From: Sphaerisporangium perillae
GTDB taxonomy: Bacteria; Actinomycetota; Actinomycetes; Streptosporangiales; Streptosporangiaceae
DNA length: 64,000 bases
NCBI RefSeq assembly: GCF_023276435.1
Contig: NZ_JALLPO010000003.1
Coordinates: forward strand, 124,001 to 188,000
Direction: 5' to 3'
How positions within the stretch are numbered: the first letter of the stretch is position 1; the number at the start of each line of letters is the position of its first letter. Made by a program: the position numbers and the translations under genes. This document shows, one piece after another, positions 25,537-37,834 of this stretch. The notes beneath the pieces are model-generated. The model was not told where the DNA came from. It ran no database searches and saw only the letters and a list, made by a program, of their open reading frames with translations.

Positions 25537-26979
25537 TCAGGTGGCTGGGCGGAAGAGGGTGACGGTGGCGCTGTAGTTGTCGCCCGGGGTGTCGGAGGAC
25601 GGAATGTAGGTCAGCACGAGCGTCTTGCCACGGGCCTGCATGGTGAAGAGGCCCTGCCTGCTGCAGCGGTCGCCCTTGCGGATCGTCTCGCGGAGCAGGT
25701 AGCGGCCGGGATCGTGAGAGGTGATCGTGAGCAGTCCTGAGCATCCGAGGCTCGGGTAGCGAACCGAGGCGCTCCGGACGGCCCCGGGAATGGTCACGAC
25801 CATGGGGTGGTTGCTGCCGTCGCTCTGGGTCAGCGCGCCCCGCCAGACGCCTCGCAGCGTGCCGGGGAACCGCGCCGGCAGCGCGGTGGGTGATGGCTTG
25901 TTCGTCACGGGCGTCCGCACGCCCGCCGGGCCGCCGGCGGTCACTCCGGCGGGGTCCCTCTGCAGCCACAGAAGGCCTGCCACGGCGGCCACCGCCACCA
26001 CGGCTGCGGCGGCGCCCCACCTTCCCACCGCGCGCCGGGACCGGCCCCGCCGGCCCCGATCGGAGCCGCCCCCGCCGGAGCGGTTCTGGCCGGAGCCGCT
26101 TTGCTTGGTTCTTCGTCGGCCCGGGCGTCGCTCGGTGGGTGAGGCGGTCCGATGCTCCGCGCGGGGACCGTCGCGGGAACCAAGGAGCTCCAGCAGCACG
26201 TCCTGCATGGCGGGACGCTCAGCGGGATCCTTGGACAGGCACCGTGCCACCAGGGATCGCAGCGGCTCGGGCACGCCGCCGATGTCCGGCGTCCCCTCGA
26301 CCACCCGGTACAGCACGGCCGTCGCCGAGTCGGCCGCGAACGGCGAGCGCCCCGTCGCGGCGAAGGCCACGACCGCACCCCAGGCGAAGACGTCGGCCTG
26401 CGGGCCGATCGGGACGCCGGACACCTGCTCGGGCGCCATGTACGCAGGGGTGCCGATCACGTGGCTGCTGATGGTCGCGGTGCTGTCCAGCGCCCGGGCG
26501 ATGCCGAAGTCGATCACGCGCGGGCCGTCCTGGCCGAGCAGCACGTTGCCGGGCTTGAAGTCGCGGTGGACGAGGCCGGCCTCGTGGATCGCGGTGAGGG
26601 CGGTGGCGGTGCCGACGGCGAGCCGGTGCAGGCCCGGGCCGCTCTTGGGCCCGTTCCTGGTCACCTCCTCCTGGAGGGAGAGGCCGTCCACGAACTCGGT
26701 GACGATGTACGGCGGATCCGACCACAGGTCGGCGGCGAGGAACTGGGCGGTGCAGAACGAGGCCACCCGCTGGGCGATCGCGACCTCCCGGGCGAAGCGG
26801 TTGCGGGTGTCCTCGTCGGCGGCGACGTCCCGGCGCAGGACCTTGACCGCCACAGGCTGCCCGTCACCGTCCTGTCCGAGGTAGACGACCCCCTGGCCGC
26901 CCGCGCCGAGCCTGCGGAGTATCCGGTAGGGGCCGATGTGCTCCTGGTCCCCGGACTGCCGGACATGAGATGACGTCAC
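25537..26979 (-). CDS. membrane-anchored Ser/Thr protein kinase (PknB-like)
   Basis: 480 residues. Complete Hanks kinase domain (about 1-265): RRLGAGGQGVVYLG, VAVKVLRRD, HRDFKPGNVLLG with all catalytic residues, VIDFGIAR, GTPAYMAPEQ, ADVFAWGAVVAFAATGRSPF, RCLSKDPAERP. Then a basic low-complexity linker, one membrane helix (WGAAAAVVAVAAVAGLLWL) and a small extracellular domain of about 130 residues (FPGTLRGVWRGALTQSDG ... YIPSSDTPGDNYSATVTLF) similar to domains found on such kinases. GTG 26979 has GGGGGT upstream; the frame extends to 27153 but without a kinase-like start. It is the intact counterpart of the decayed kinases at 6822 and 8597. The signal sensed is unknown. Confidence 0.92.
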   Translation of the reverse strand: MTSSHVRQSGDQEHIGPYRILRRLGAGGQGVVYLGQDGDGQPVAVKVLRRDVAADEDTRNRFAREVAIAQRVASFCTAQFLAADLWSDPPYIVTEFVDGLSLQEEVTRNGPKSGPGLHRLAVGTATALTAIHEAGLVHRDFKPGNVLLGQDGPRVIDFGIARALDSTATISSHVIGTPAYMAPEQVSGVPIGPQADVFAWGAVVAFAATGRSPFAADSATAVLYRVVEGTPDIGGVPEPLRSLVARCLSKDPAERPAMQDVLLELLGSRDGPRAEHRTASPTERRPGRRRTKQSGSGQNRSGGGGSDRGRRGRSRRAVGRWGAAAAVVAVAAVAGLLWLQRDPAGVTAGGPAGVRTPVTNKPSPTALPARFPGTLRGVWRGALTQSDGSNHPMVVTIPGAVRSASVRYPSLGCSGLLTITSHDPGRYLLRETIRKGDRCSRQGLFTMQARGKTLVLTYIPSSDTPGDNYSATVTLFRPAT

Positions 26980-27212
26980 CGCGCACCCCCATCGACTACA
27001 GGCCACGACATTGACCACCGACACGTCGCGGCAGTGGCCGACCCCCTTTGCGATCTCCGTACTCAAGCAGCAATCGCGCGGATTGTCATTTCTCCAGAGG
27101 ACGGCGGGGCGGGGTCGCATGGCGCGTGCAACCGCTTGGCAACAGGACCGCAAGCACCCGGAGCAATAGTCTGCTCAGGCACTCGGTCCATGACCGGAGG
27201 GAGAACGTGTTG

Positions 27213-27245
27213 ACCTCCTCCCAACGGCTGAAGCCGGGGGACTCC
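27213..27245 (+). other. CTCCTCCC...GGGGGACTCC hairpin resembling an IS605/TnpB right end
   Basis: TTGACCTCCTCCC followed by CGGCTGAAGCCG and GGGGGACTCC folds into CTCCC-aa-CGGC-tgaa-GCCG-GGGG. This layout recalls the right-end/omega-RNA hairpins of TnpB-carrying elements in actinomycetes. No tnpA or tnpB gene is next to it, so it would be a lone end or relic. This is recognition from memory only. Between 26980 and 27475 I see no other feature. Confidence 0.3.
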
Positions 27246-27475
27246 AACCTTCGCAGGCCGGACCTTCCTGCTTCACCGGCGACAGCCCCCGGGACGAACC
27301 CAAGCCAGGGTCTTACGCAGCCTCCACAGGCTTCACATCCCGCCGGCCCGGCGGTAGACCCAGCGGCTTGGTTCTCGCCGCCGGGCAACCCCGAAGCTAC
27401 ACCAACCCGTGCGGCACCGGACCGCGTTTCCTCCCCAGGGCTGATTCCCCGGATTCCCACGCTCAAGGAGATTCG

Positions 27476-27577
27476 ATGAGACGCGTCAGGATCGCCAGGC
27501 CCCGCACCCGCCGCCGCAACGAGACGATGACCCCCCTGGATCTGCGTTCACCTTCCGGGCGCCCCCTCCCCTACTAG
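27476..27577 (+). CDS. possible 33-residue basic peptide
   Basis: ATG 27476 sits five bases after a perfect AAGGAG. The product MRRVRIARPRTRRRNETMTP then LDLRSPSGRPLPY has a basic first half and an uncharged Pro/Ser tail. I recognise no family. The strong ribosome-binding site in an otherwise empty region is the only support. An AT-rich stretch (TCTTTTACAATAGTC, 27581-27595) follows at once. Confidence 0.3.
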   Translation: MRRVRIARPRTRRRNETMTPLDLRSPSGRPLPY

Positions 27578-27651
27578 AGATCTTTTACAATAGTCTTACG
27601 CCGACCTCTGTAGACATCTTAGGTAACGAGATCATCACGCCGGGGGGCTCG

Positions 27652-27825
27652 ATGAGAAGGCTTGCGGCTGTGCCCGCGTACGTTCCACGGCACAAGGTGC
27701 GTGATATCCGATCGGCACACCGCCAGAAGCCCTCGCAGGAGAGCAAGGTGGTGCACCTCCAGGCGTACACCGGGCGCAACGTGATCCGGTTCCCCCGCAC
27801 AGGCGGCACCACCCCGGCAGCCTGA
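27652..27825 (+). CDS. possible 57-residue small protein
   Basis: ATG 27652 follows GGGGGG at five bases, with an AT-richer promoter-like stretch TTTACAATAGTCTTACG (27584-27600) upstream. The product starts MRRLAAVPAYVPRHKVRDIR and ends VVHLQAYTGRNVIRFPRTGG. It begins MRR like the peptide 180 bases upstream and is also basic. Not recognised. It ends 48 bases before the LysR fragment. Confidence 0.35.
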   Translation: MRRLAAVPAYVPRHKVRDIRSAHRQKPSQESKVVHLQAYTGRNVIRFPRTGGTTPAA

Positions 27826-27872
27826 CGAAGCCGCACGTCACATCCCGCCTGCCGGCCGCGCATCCCTCGGGG

Positions 27873-28043
27873 GGTACGCGCTTCGGAATGGCGCTGCTGC
27901 CCGACTTCGCGGTGGCGGACGATCTGGCCGCCGGCACGCTGGTCAGGCGGGACTTCGCGGCACCCACGCTCGCCCCGCGTGTGGTCTGGCAATCCGGCCG
28001 CGAAGAACACCTGCGCCCCGTCCTATACGCCCTGAGCACCTGA
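27873..28043 (+). pseudogene. C-terminal fragment of a LysR-family regulator
   Basis: 57 codons read TRFGMALLPDFAVADDLAAG then TLVRRDF and VVWQSGREEHLRPVLYALST before TGA. That is the end of a LysR substrate-binding domain (GxGIALLP.F.V...L..G.LV...). No start codon or upstream domain exists in frame, so over 80% of the gene is missing. Confidence 0.6.
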
Positions 28044-28126
28044 CGCCCGCGCCCAACCGTCCCCCGGCGAAGTCACCCGATGGGGACGGCGGGTACCGGC
28101 GCCGGCGTGCGGCGGGCGACGCGGGC

Positions 28127-29002
28127 TCAGTCGGGATCGGCGGCGCGGGTGAGGGCTTCGGAGGTGAAGTGCTCCGGGTAGGGGGATCGGGCCAGGGCTT
28201 CGGCGGGTGAGAGGCCGCCCGCGGCGACCGCCTGGCAGAGCCGCGCTACCTGGGCCAACTCGGCGCGCTGCGCGGCCACGAAGGCCGCGTCCACCGGCTC
28301 GCCGTGCCCGGGGACGATCGTGCGAGGCCCGAGCTCCAGCAGCCGATCGAGCGCCGAGGGCCAGGCCAGGGGGAACGCGTCGCCGAACGACGGTGGCGCA
28401 CCTTGCTCCACCAGGTCGCCCGCGAAGACGAGATCGCTGTCGGGCACGTGGACCATCAGGTCGTGGCCGGTGTGCCCCGGGCCGGGATGGATGAGCCGGA
28501 CGAGACGGCCGCCGAGGTCGAGCTCGGCGGTGGTCTCGACCAGCCGGTCGGGCAGGACGATGCGCGCGGCCGCGATGCGCTCCGCCGCATTCGCCTTGCC
28601 CTCCTCGCGGTAGTGCTCCACCCAGACGGCCCGCTGTGCCTCGCCGTTCTCGGCCAGGTCGGCAGCACAACCGGGATGTGCCCAGACGTGGCAACGGGCC
28701 GCGTCCGGCACCGGCTCGCCGCCCCGGTCGCGGCGCCACGCGGGCTCGACCTCCCCACTGCGCTTTTCCACGAACGCCGCCGTGCCGAAGCCGTGGTCGA
28801 AGTGGGCGTGGGTGAGCACCACCGACCACGGCAGGCCGGTGAGTTCCCGTACGGCCGCCGCGAACCCGGCGCCCTGTTCCTCGTCGCAGCCGGTGTCGAT
28901 CACCAGGCAGGCGCGCTCGCCGGCCACCAGGCCGAGGGTCAGGTCCAGCTCGGTGTGGCGCCGCGCCCAGATCCGGTCACCGACCTCGATCCACCGGCCC
29001 AC
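28127..29002 (-). CDS. MBL-fold metallo-hydrolase
   Basis: 291 residues with the metallo-beta-lactamase metal motif VVLTHAHFDHGFG (about residues 60-72), a third ligand His in IHPGPGHTGHD (near 165), the Asp in LVFAGDLVEQG and the final His in IVPGHGEPVD. No signal peptide. The closest-looking group is the cyclase/glyoxalase-II-like MBL hydrolases; substrate unknown. The ATG at 29002 abuts a short minus-strand stretch (29010-29087) reading VITLTFVVVLPVYLLVK, which looks like the tail of another membrane protein gene and may mark a rearrangement. Confidence 0.88.
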   Translation of the reverse strand: MGRWIEVGDRIWARRHTELDLTLGLVAGERACLVIDTGCDEEQGAGFAAAVRELTGLPWSVVLTHAHFDHGFGTAAFVEKRSGEVEPAWRRDRGGEPVPDAARCHVWAHPGCAADLAENGEAQRAVWVEHYREEGKANAAERIAAARIVLPDRLVETTAELDLGGRLVRLIHPGPGHTGHDLMVHVPDSDLVFAGDLVEQGAPPSFGDAFPLAWPSALDRLLELGPRTIVPGHGEPVDAAFVAAQRAELAQVARLCQAVAAGGLSPAEALARSPYPEHFTSEALTRAADPD

Positions 29003-29104
29003 CGGCCACCTCCGCCCTCGACGACCGGCCCATCTTAACGAGCAGGTAGACGGGGAGGACGACCACGAACGTCAGGGTGATCACTGCGTCAGGTCGGCTT
29101 TCGC

Positions 29105-29764
29105 GTGGAGGGGGTCGCTGGCGCAGTGGACGATGGTGCCGGCGCCGTCGACCTCGAGAACCGCCGCGGGGAGCCGCTGCTCGATATGCACCTGTTCGGC
29201 CGGCCGCTGTTCCTCGTGGCCACCGGGGGCGCGCTGATCACCGGCATGGCGGTGATCGGGCTGATGAGCTACCTGCCCACGGTGCTCCAGCTCAGCCGGG
29301 GCCTTACCCCTCTCGGCAGCGCCGCGCTCTTCAGCCTCTGGTCGGGGCTCTCGTTCGTGACCGCGCTCCTGGCCCGCCGGATGCTGCCGCACGCCAGGGC
29401 CAGGCTCTCGCTGGGCCTCGCCCTGTCGGGAGCCGGCATGCCGGCGATGCTCGGGCTGGTCGGCGGATGGTCCTGGTGGAAGATCCTGCTCGGCCTGGCC
29501 GTGTCGGGTGTCGGGAGCGGCCTCATCAACGCCTCCCTCACACACCTGGCGATCGAGAGCGTGCCGCACCACCGCGTCAGCATGGGGTCGGGGGCCAACA
29601 ACACCGCCCGGTACGTCGGGTCGTCGCTTGGCGTCGCGGCGATGGCGTCGATCGTCGGCGCCTACGGGCCCGCCGAGGGCATCGACATCGCGCTCATCGC
29701 CTGCTCCGCCCTGTCCCTGCTCGCCGCGGCCGCCGTACTGCTCGTCCGGCCGCGCCACCGGTGA
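29105..29764 (+). pseudogene. C-terminal half of an MFS drug transporter (DHA2-like)
   Basis: 219 codons from GTG 29105. After a hydrophilic start (RRGEPLLDMHLFGRPLFLVA, the segment that precedes membrane helix 8 or 9 in 14-helix DHA2 exporters), about six membrane helices follow: ALITGMAVIGLMSYLPTVLQ, then SAALFSLWSGLSFVTALLAR, GVGSGLINASLTHLAI, GANNTARYVGSSLGVAAMAS, and LIACSALSLLAAAAVLLVRP. The first half of the protein, including the proton-coupling motifs, is missing; sequence upstream is not transporter-like. It cannot be a working exporter by itself. Confidence 0.65.
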
Positions 29765-29828
29765 CCCGGGCGCCTCCCGGGCCGTAGAGGGCTCCTGTGT
29801 ACTCCTCCAGTGCTATCTTCACGTGCAA

Positions 29829-29857
29829 TTGACTATACGCGCGTATAGTTTCATACT
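29829..29857 (+). promoter_or_regulatory. TetR operon promoter overlaid by an 18-bp perfect palindrome
   Basis: TTGACT (29829-29834), 17-base spacer and CATACT (29852-29857) on the plus strand. The spacer and -35 are covered by ACTATACGCGCGTATAGT (29832-29849), a perfect palindrome. The TetR gene starts 44 bases after the -10, so this is a classic self-repression layout. Confidence 0.75.
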
Positions 29858-29900
29858 CGTCTGAGTAGCCCGCTGTACGCGTGGATAGGAATGATCGACA

Positions 29901-30596
29901 TTGGTGGCGACCCAGCCCGACCCCGAGGACCTCACCGCTCGCGCCCGCATCAGGGACGCGGCGTTGCAGCACTTCGGAGAGCACGGGTTCGAGCGGGCCA
30001 CCATCCGGGGCATCGCCGACACCGCCGGTGTGTCCCCGGGGCTGGTGCGCCACCACTTCGGCTCCAAACAGGGGCTGCGCGAGGCGTGCGACGACTACCT
30101 GGTCAAGATGGTCCGCCGGTTCAACGACCAGGTCCGCACCGACACCCAGTACAGCGACCTGACCTACGTGGCCGCCTCCCGTGCCGCGTTGAAGCCCTAT
30201 CAGCGCTACCTGGCCCGGGCCCTGGTCGAGGGGGCCGCCGCGTCCCTGTTCGACGAGATGGTGAAGATGTCCGAGGAATGGCTCACCGACATCGACGCGA
30301 AGCGCTCCGAGCCCCCCTTCGTCAGCCGCAAGGTCCGAGCCACGCTCGGCACCGCGATGGCGCTGGGCGTCCCCCTTCTGTACCAGCACGTGTCCAGGGG
30401 GATGGGCGTGGACATCTTCAGCCCCGAAGGAGACCGGCTGCTCTCCCGGGCCATGCTCGACATCTATTCACACCCCCTGATCAGCCCGGAGGAGGCCGCC
30501 ATGTTGATCGACGCCCTCGACAAGGCCCCTGATCGGGCAACCCCAGCCGAGCGCGAAGCCACGCCCGGCCGACCTGAGGAGCACCACGATGACTGA
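29901..30596 (+). CDS. TetR-family transcriptional regulator
   Basis: About 230 residues. N-terminal TetR helix-turn-helix: [20 protein letters not shown] then [20 protein letters not shown] and KQGL. The C-terminal domain ([25 protein letters not shown]...) is a ligand-binding fold like those of exporter regulators. TTG 29901 or GTG 29904 are both possible; AGGA at 29887-29890 fits 29901 slightly better. Its stop overlaps the ATP-binding protein start by 8 bases. The palindrome over its promoter is the likely binding site. Ligand probably a drug or secondary metabolite exported by the downstream pump. Confidence 0.92.
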   Translation: MVATQPDPEDLTARARIRDAALQHFGEHGFERATIRGIADTAGVSPGLVRHHFGSKQGLREACDDYLVKMVRRFNDQVRTDTQYSDLTYVAASRAALKPYQRYLARALVEGAAASLFDEMVKMSEEWLTDIDAKRSEPPFVSRKVRATLGTAMALGVPLLYQHVSRGMGVDIFSPEGDRLLSRAMLDIYSHPLISPEEAAMLIDALDKAPDRATPAEREATPGRPEEHHDD

Positions 30597-31512
30597 CGCC
30601 ATCTCGGCGGCCGGACTCGTCAAGACGTTCGGCCCCACAAGGGCCCTGGACGGCCTTGACCTAGCCGTCCAGACCGGTGAGGTGCACGGCTTCCTCGGAC
30701 CGAACGGTGCGGGGAAAAGCACCACGATCCGCGTCCTGCTGGGCATGATGCGCGTGGACGCGGGCACCGCGCGTCTGCTCGGCGGCGACCCGTGGGCCGA
30801 CGCCACCGCACTGCACCGGCGGCTGGCGTACGTGCCCGGGGACGTCACGCTGTGGCCCAACCTCTCCGGAGGGGAGGTGATCGACCTGCTCGGCCGGATG
30901 CGCGGCGGGCTGGACAAGCGGCGCCGCGCCGACCTGCTGGAGCGGTTCGACCTGGACCCGCGCAAGAAGGGCCGCGCCTACTCCAAGGGCAACCGGCAGA
31001 AGGTCGCCCTGGTCGCCGCGCTGGCCTCCGACGTGGAGCTGCTGCTGCTCGACGAGCCGACCTCCGGCCTGGACCCGCTGATGGAGGAGGCGTTCCGCGA
31101 ATGCATCCGGGAGGAACGGCGCCGCGGCGACCGCACCGTGCTGCTGTCCAGCCACATCCTCTCCGAGGTCGAGGCGCTGTGCGACCGGCTCACCATCATC
31201 CGTGACGGCCGGGCCGTCGAGACCGGCACCCTCGCCGACCTGCGCCACCTGACCCGCACCTCCATCCAGGCCGAGCTCGCCGCCCCGGCGAACGGGCTGG
31301 CCGCCCTGCCCGGCGTGCACGACCTGCTGGCCGAGAACGGCACCGTGCGGTTCGACGTCGAGACCGCGGCCCTGGACCCGGTGCTGCGCGAGCTCGCCGC
31401 GGCCGGCGTGCGGAGCCTCGTCAGCCGGCCGCCCACGCTGGAGGAGCTGTTCCTGCGCCACTACGACCGCACCGGCGCGGCGGGCGAGAAGGAACCGGAG
31501 GTGTCGCGATGA
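30589..31512 (+). CDS. ABC exporter ATP-binding protein (DrrA-type)
   Basis: 307 residues with Walker [11 protein letters not shown], a Q-loop region ([13 protein letters not shown], with the usual Gln replaced), a signature [11 protein letters not shown], Walker [14 protein letters not shown] and H-loop SSHILSEVE. The signature is SKGNRQK instead of LSGGQ, as in the antibiotic exporter group related to tetronasin and other polyketide pumps. Overlaps TetR (8 bases) and the permease (4 bases). Supplies energy for the exporter at 31509. Confidence 0.92.
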   Translation: MTDAISAAGLVKTFGPTRALDGLDLAVQTGEVHGFLGPNGAGKSTTIRVLLGMMRVDAGTARLLGGDPWADATALHRRLAYVPGDVTLWPNLSGGEVIDLLGRMRGGLDKRRRADLLERFDLDPRKKGRAYSKGNRQKVALVAALASDVELLLLDEPTSGLDPLMEEAFRECIREERRRGDRTVLLSSHILSEVEALCDRLTIIRDGRAVETGTLADLRHLTRTSIQAELAAPANGLAALPGVHDLLAENGTVRFDVETAALDPVLRELAAAGVRSLVSRPPTLEELFLRHYDRTGAAGEKEPEVSR

Positions 31513-33119
31513 AGGAGCTGACGGGCACCGGCAAGCTCATCCGTCTCATCCTGCGCCGCGACCGGTGGCTGATGCCGCTGTGGGTCCTGTTCCTCGGCCT
31601 GGTCCCGATCTCCTACGTGGCCACCATCAACGAGCTCTTCCCGACGGCCGCGGGACGGCAGGAGTACGCCGGCGCCAGCGCGCACAACGCCGGCTTCGTC
31701 GCGCTCTACGGCCCCCTGTCCGGTTCGAGCCTCGGCGAGCTGGTCGCCTGGCGAGCGGGTTTCCTGCCCGTGATGATCGGCCTGTTCAGCATCCTCACCG
31801 TCATCCGGCACACCCGGACCGAGGAGGAGGCCGGCCGGCGCGAGCTGCTGGGCGCGACCGTGACCGGCAGGCACGCCGGCCTGGCCGCCGCGCTGATCAC
31901 GACCCTCGCCGCCAACGCGGTCCTCGGCGCGATCCTCGCCGCCGGCATGATCGGCCAGGGTCTGCCCACCGCCGGATCATGGGCCCTCGGCGCCGGGTTC
32001 GCCTCCACCGGCTGGGTGTTCGCCGCGACCGCGGCCGTGGCCGCACAGCTCACCAGCGGTGCGGGAAGCGCGCGCGGCATCGCGATCACCATCCTCGGCA
32101 CGGCCTACGCGCTGCGGGTCGCCGGCGACATCAGCGACCTGTCGGCCTCCGGCACGCTGTCCTGGCTGTCCTGGCTGTCGCCGATCGGCTGGGCGCACCG
32201 CATGTACCCCTACGGGCAGGACGAATGGTGGCCGCTCGCGCTCGCCGTGGGCGTCATCGTGGTGCTCACCACGGCGGCCGTCGCGCTGTCCGCGCGGCGT
32301 GACATCGGCGCGGGCCTCCTGCCGCCCCGGCTCGGCCCCGCCACGGCGGCACCCGGCCTGCGCTCACCGCTGGCGCTCGCCTGGCGCCTGCACCGCGGCC
32401 TGCTGGCCGGCTGGACCGCGGGGTTCGTCGCACTCGCCGTCGTGATGGGCTACCTCGCCGCCGGCATCGGCGACCTGGTGCGCGACAACAAGGAGATGAT
32501 GGACATCTTCGCCCGCCTCGGCGGCGTGGAAGGGCTCATCGACAACTACCTCGCCGGCACCCTCGGCCTGTTCGGGCTGGTCGCGTCCGCGTACGCCATC
32601 CAGGCCACCCTCAGGCTGCGCGAGGAGGAGACCAGCGGACGCGCCGAGCCGGTGCTCGGCACCGCGATCGGCCGGATCCGCTGGGCGGGCAGCCATCTGG
32701 CGTTCTCGCTGCTCGGCCCGGCCGTCGTCCTCGCCGCCGCCGGGCTCGCCATGGGGCTGACGCACGGGCTGAACACCGGCGACGTCGGCCGGGAGGTGCC
32801 CCGGGTGCTGGCCGGCGCGATGGTGCAACTCCCCGCGGTGTGGGTCCTGGCCGCCATCACGGTCCTGCTGTTCGGCGCGCTTCCCCGGCTCGCCGCCATC
32901 GGCTGGGGTCCGCTGGTCATCTGCCTGCTGTTCGGGCTGGTCGGCACCGCCATGGGGCTCGACCAGCGGGTCCTGGACATCTCGCCGTTCACCCACCTCC
33001 CCCGGCTGCCCGGAGGCGAGTTCGGCGTGGCGCCGCTGGTGTGGCTGGTCGCCATCGCCGCCGGGGTGACCGCCGCCGGCCTGACCACCCTCCGCCGCCG
33101 CGACCTCCCCACCACCTGA
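31509..33119 (+). CDS. ABC-2-type exporter permease (polyketide antibiotic exporter family)
   Basis: 536 residues with about twelve hydrophobic segments in two similar halves: the first opens [20 protein letters not shown], the second [20 protein letters not shown]. Motifs [17 protein letters not shown] and [17 protein letters not shown] are repeated in each half and typify the polyketide-antibiotic exporter permease group. It overlaps the ATPase gene by ATGA. Together with TetR and the ATPase it forms a self-regulated drug efflux operon; substrate unknown. Confidence 0.9.
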   Translation: MKELTGTGKLIRLILRRDRWLMPLWVLFLGLVPISYVATINELFPTAAGRQEYAGASAHNAGFVALYGPLSGSSLGELVAWRAGFLPVMIGLFSILTVIRHTRTEEEAGRRELLGATVTGRHAGLAAALITTLAANAVLGAILAAGMIGQGLPTAGSWALGAGFASTGWVFAATAAVAAQLTSGAGSARGIAITILGTAYALRVAGDISDLSASGTLSWLSWLSPIGWAHRMYPYGQDEWWPLALAVGVIVVLTTAAVALSARRDIGAGLLPPRLGPATAAPGLRSPLALAWRLHRGLLAGWTAGFVALAVVMGYLAAGIGDLVRDNKEMMDIFARLGGVEGLIDNYLAGTLGLFGLVASAYAIQATLRLREEETSGRAEPVLGTAIGRIRWAGSHLAFSLLGPAVVLAAAGLAMGLTHGLNTGDVGREVPRVLAGAMVQLPAVWVLAAITVLLFGALPRLAAIGWGPLVICLLFGLVGTAMGLDQRVLDISPFTHLPRLPGGEFGVAPLVWLVAIAAGVTAAGLTTLRRRDLPTT

Positions 33120-33257
33120 CCCCCGCGCCACGCGGCCCGATCTCACCGGCTCCGGCCACACTCCGCTCCGGTCGCCTCCGCTGAGGCGCCGGTACGGCGG
33201 GGTGCGGTACGGAGCCGATCGGCGTCGTCGACGGCGGGCGACCCGCTCGAACCGCGT

Positions 33258-34166
33258 TTATGGGGCGGTGGATTCATGGGCGGTGGCGAGGGCGGGGACG
33301 CAGACGGTCAGGGCGCCCGGGGCGACGCCGGCCTTGATCTTGGTGGTCTCCTCGCGGTCGCCGCCGTCGAGCTCGTACATCAACGGAGAGCCGAACCGGG
33401 CGGAGATCTTCCTGGCCCGGGTGATGCGGACGAACGGGGAATCCTCCGAACGGCCGGCGGTCATCCTGCCGAGCACCCGCGCCCACTGGATCGGCCCCTT
33501 GGCCGTGGAGACGCCGACCTCCAGCCAGCCGTCGTCGGGACGGGCGCCGTCGAAGGCCTCGATGCCGCCGCTGATCGTGCCGATGTTGCCGAGCAGCAGG
33601 CAGCTCGCGTCGCCCTCGAACCACGTCACGCCGTCGATCTTGATCTTCATCGGCACGAGGGGGCCGCCGACGTGCCGCACGGCCGCGCCGATGTAGGCCA
33701 GGCGGCCGAGCCGGCCCTTGGTCTCCCGGTCGGCGTCGGCGATCATCTGGGCCTCGAACCCGGCCCCGGCCATGACGGCGAAGTGCTCCCCGTTGAGCAC
33801 GCCCAGGTCCAGCTTCCTGCGCTCGCCGTGGAAGCCGATCCGCACGGCCTCCTCCAGGTCGGCCGGGATGCCCATCTCGCCGGCGAACAGGTTGGCCGTC
33901 CCCGCCGGGAGGATCGCCATCGGCACCCCCGACCCCGCCAGCACGTCGGCGCAGCGCTGCACCATGCCGTCGCCGCCCCAGACGAACACCAGGTCGGCGC
34001 CTTCCTTCAATGCCGTGCGCGCCCGCTTGGGCGCCTTCTTGCTCTTGGGCACCTCGTACCAGAGCAGCTTGCCGGCATCCTGCTCGGTGATGAGCACGCG
34101 GAGCCGGTCGAGCCCCGCCCCGAGCGTCTTCTTCTTGTGAGCGATGACCGCGACAGTGAGCGACAT
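33258..34166 (-). CDS. diacylglycerol-kinase-family lipid kinase
   Basis: 302 residues with the DAGK catalytic motifs VWGGDGMVQRCADVL (about 65) and ILPAGTANLFAGEMGIP (about 90), LDLGVLNGEHFAVMAGAGF, and the second lobe FDGARPDDGWLEVGV. YegS/DgkB-like: phosphorylates diacylglycerol or a related lipid at the membrane. ATG 34166 gives a standard N-terminus. The downstream 33120-33257 gap (convergent with the exporter) holds GC-rich dyads but no clear terminator. Confidence 0.92.
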   Translation of the reverse strand: MSLTVAVIAHKKKTLGAGLDRLRVLITEQDAGKLLWYEVPKSKKAPKRARTALKEGADLVFVWGGDGMVQRCADVLAGSGVPMAILPAGTANLFAGEMGIPADLEEAVRIGFHGERRKLDLGVLNGEHFAVMAGAGFEAQMIADADRETKGRLGRLAYIGAAVRHVGGPLVPMKIKIDGVTWFEGDASCLLLGNIGTISGGIEAFDGARPDDGWLEVGVSTAKGPIQWARVLGRMTAGRSEDSPFVRITRARKISARFGSPLMYELDGGDREETTKIKAGVAPGALTVCVPALATAHESTAP

Positions 34167-34203
34167 GTCCCCCGACTACCCACGGAAACGGCGTTCAACG
34201 GAA

Positions 34204-34701
34204 TCATGGACGTGCGCCCGCGTTGGCCATGTGCCGGACCACCAGATGGTGGAAGGGCCGGATGACGTTGAAGTAGACCGGGCCGGTCCAGCGGCGGTAC
34301 TTCACCACGGTGACCACCTCGAACGTGGTGCGAGCACCCACCGAGGGCCCGGCGACGACCGCGAGATACCCGGCCAGATGGGTGTCGGCGGCCTCCAGCA
34401 CGATGAACCGATCCTCCGCGGCGGCGGTGACGGTGAAGAAGGCGACCTTGCCGCCGGGAGTGAACGAGATCTCCTCCGCGCGTAGCGGCGCGCCGGCCGG
34501 GATGCTCGGATCGCGCAGCCGCAGCATCCGGGCGAGGACCATTCTGGCGAGGAACAGCGCCTTCATCCAGGCCGGCGACCGGCCCATGGCCCGTGCGACG
34601 AACTGGCGCAAGCTCGCCGTGGACTCGGCCGTCTTCACGTCGACGTGATCGGCGCCGGAGAGTAGGGCCCTCAGCTCCGGCACGGTGTCGAAGGTGCTCA
34701 T
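34204..34701 (-). CDS. DUF2867-like protein
   Basis: 165 residues starting MSTFDTVPELRALLSGADHV. It shows SLRQFVARAMGRSPAWMKAL, a basic helical stretch, RDPSIPAGAPLRAEEISFTP and EVVTVVKYRRWTGPVYFNVI then RPFHHLVVRHM. This strand-helix pattern fits DUF2867-type proteins, often found on longer oxidoreductases. Function unknown. ATG 34701 is chosen at the start of the conserved part; the frame is open to 34842 but with low-quality sequence. It lies 38 bases upstream of the lipid kinase on the same strand, possibly co-transcribed. Confidence 0.75.
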   Translation of the reverse strand: MSTFDTVPELRALLSGADHVDVKTAESTASLRQFVARAMGRSPAWMKALFLARMVLARMLRLRDPSIPAGAPLRAEEISFTPGGKVAFFTVTAAAEDRFIVLEAADTHLAGYLAVVAGPSVGARTTFEVVTVVKYRRWTGPVYFNVIRPFHHLVVRHMANAGARP

Positions 34702-34872
34702 GAGGTGAGACTCTCGCCGGCGCCCATGCCCTGCATCCCACCGTGGGGTGAACCGGCTCCCCCATCCGGGGGACGCGGGTCGCGGAGAGAACCGCGACTG
34801 GCATGTCTCCTCCGGGGGCCCCGGCTCGCCTCCACGTTGCACGCGGCTTCGCGCCGGGCACGCGGAAGGGGG

Positions 34873-34906
34873 AAGGGGGAACCGGTCCAGGACCAGGCTC
34901 CCCCTT
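34873..34906 (-). terminator. hairpin terminator downstream of nrdJ
   Basis: AAGGGGGA (34873-34880) and TCCCCCTT (34899-34906) form a perfect 8-bp stem, with further pairing (GGTCC/GGACC) inside. It lies 67 bases after the nrdJ stop on the minus strand. A pyrimidine-rich tail (CCCCCTTCC) follows rather than a pure T-run, as is common in GC-rich actinobacteria. Confidence 0.6.
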
Positions 34907-34972
34907 CTGGCCCGCTACCTCAGTCGCATCCGATCACGCCGGACATCGCGGCGGAGGCGACCATGCTCACTT

Positions 34973-37834
<2,862 letters not shown>

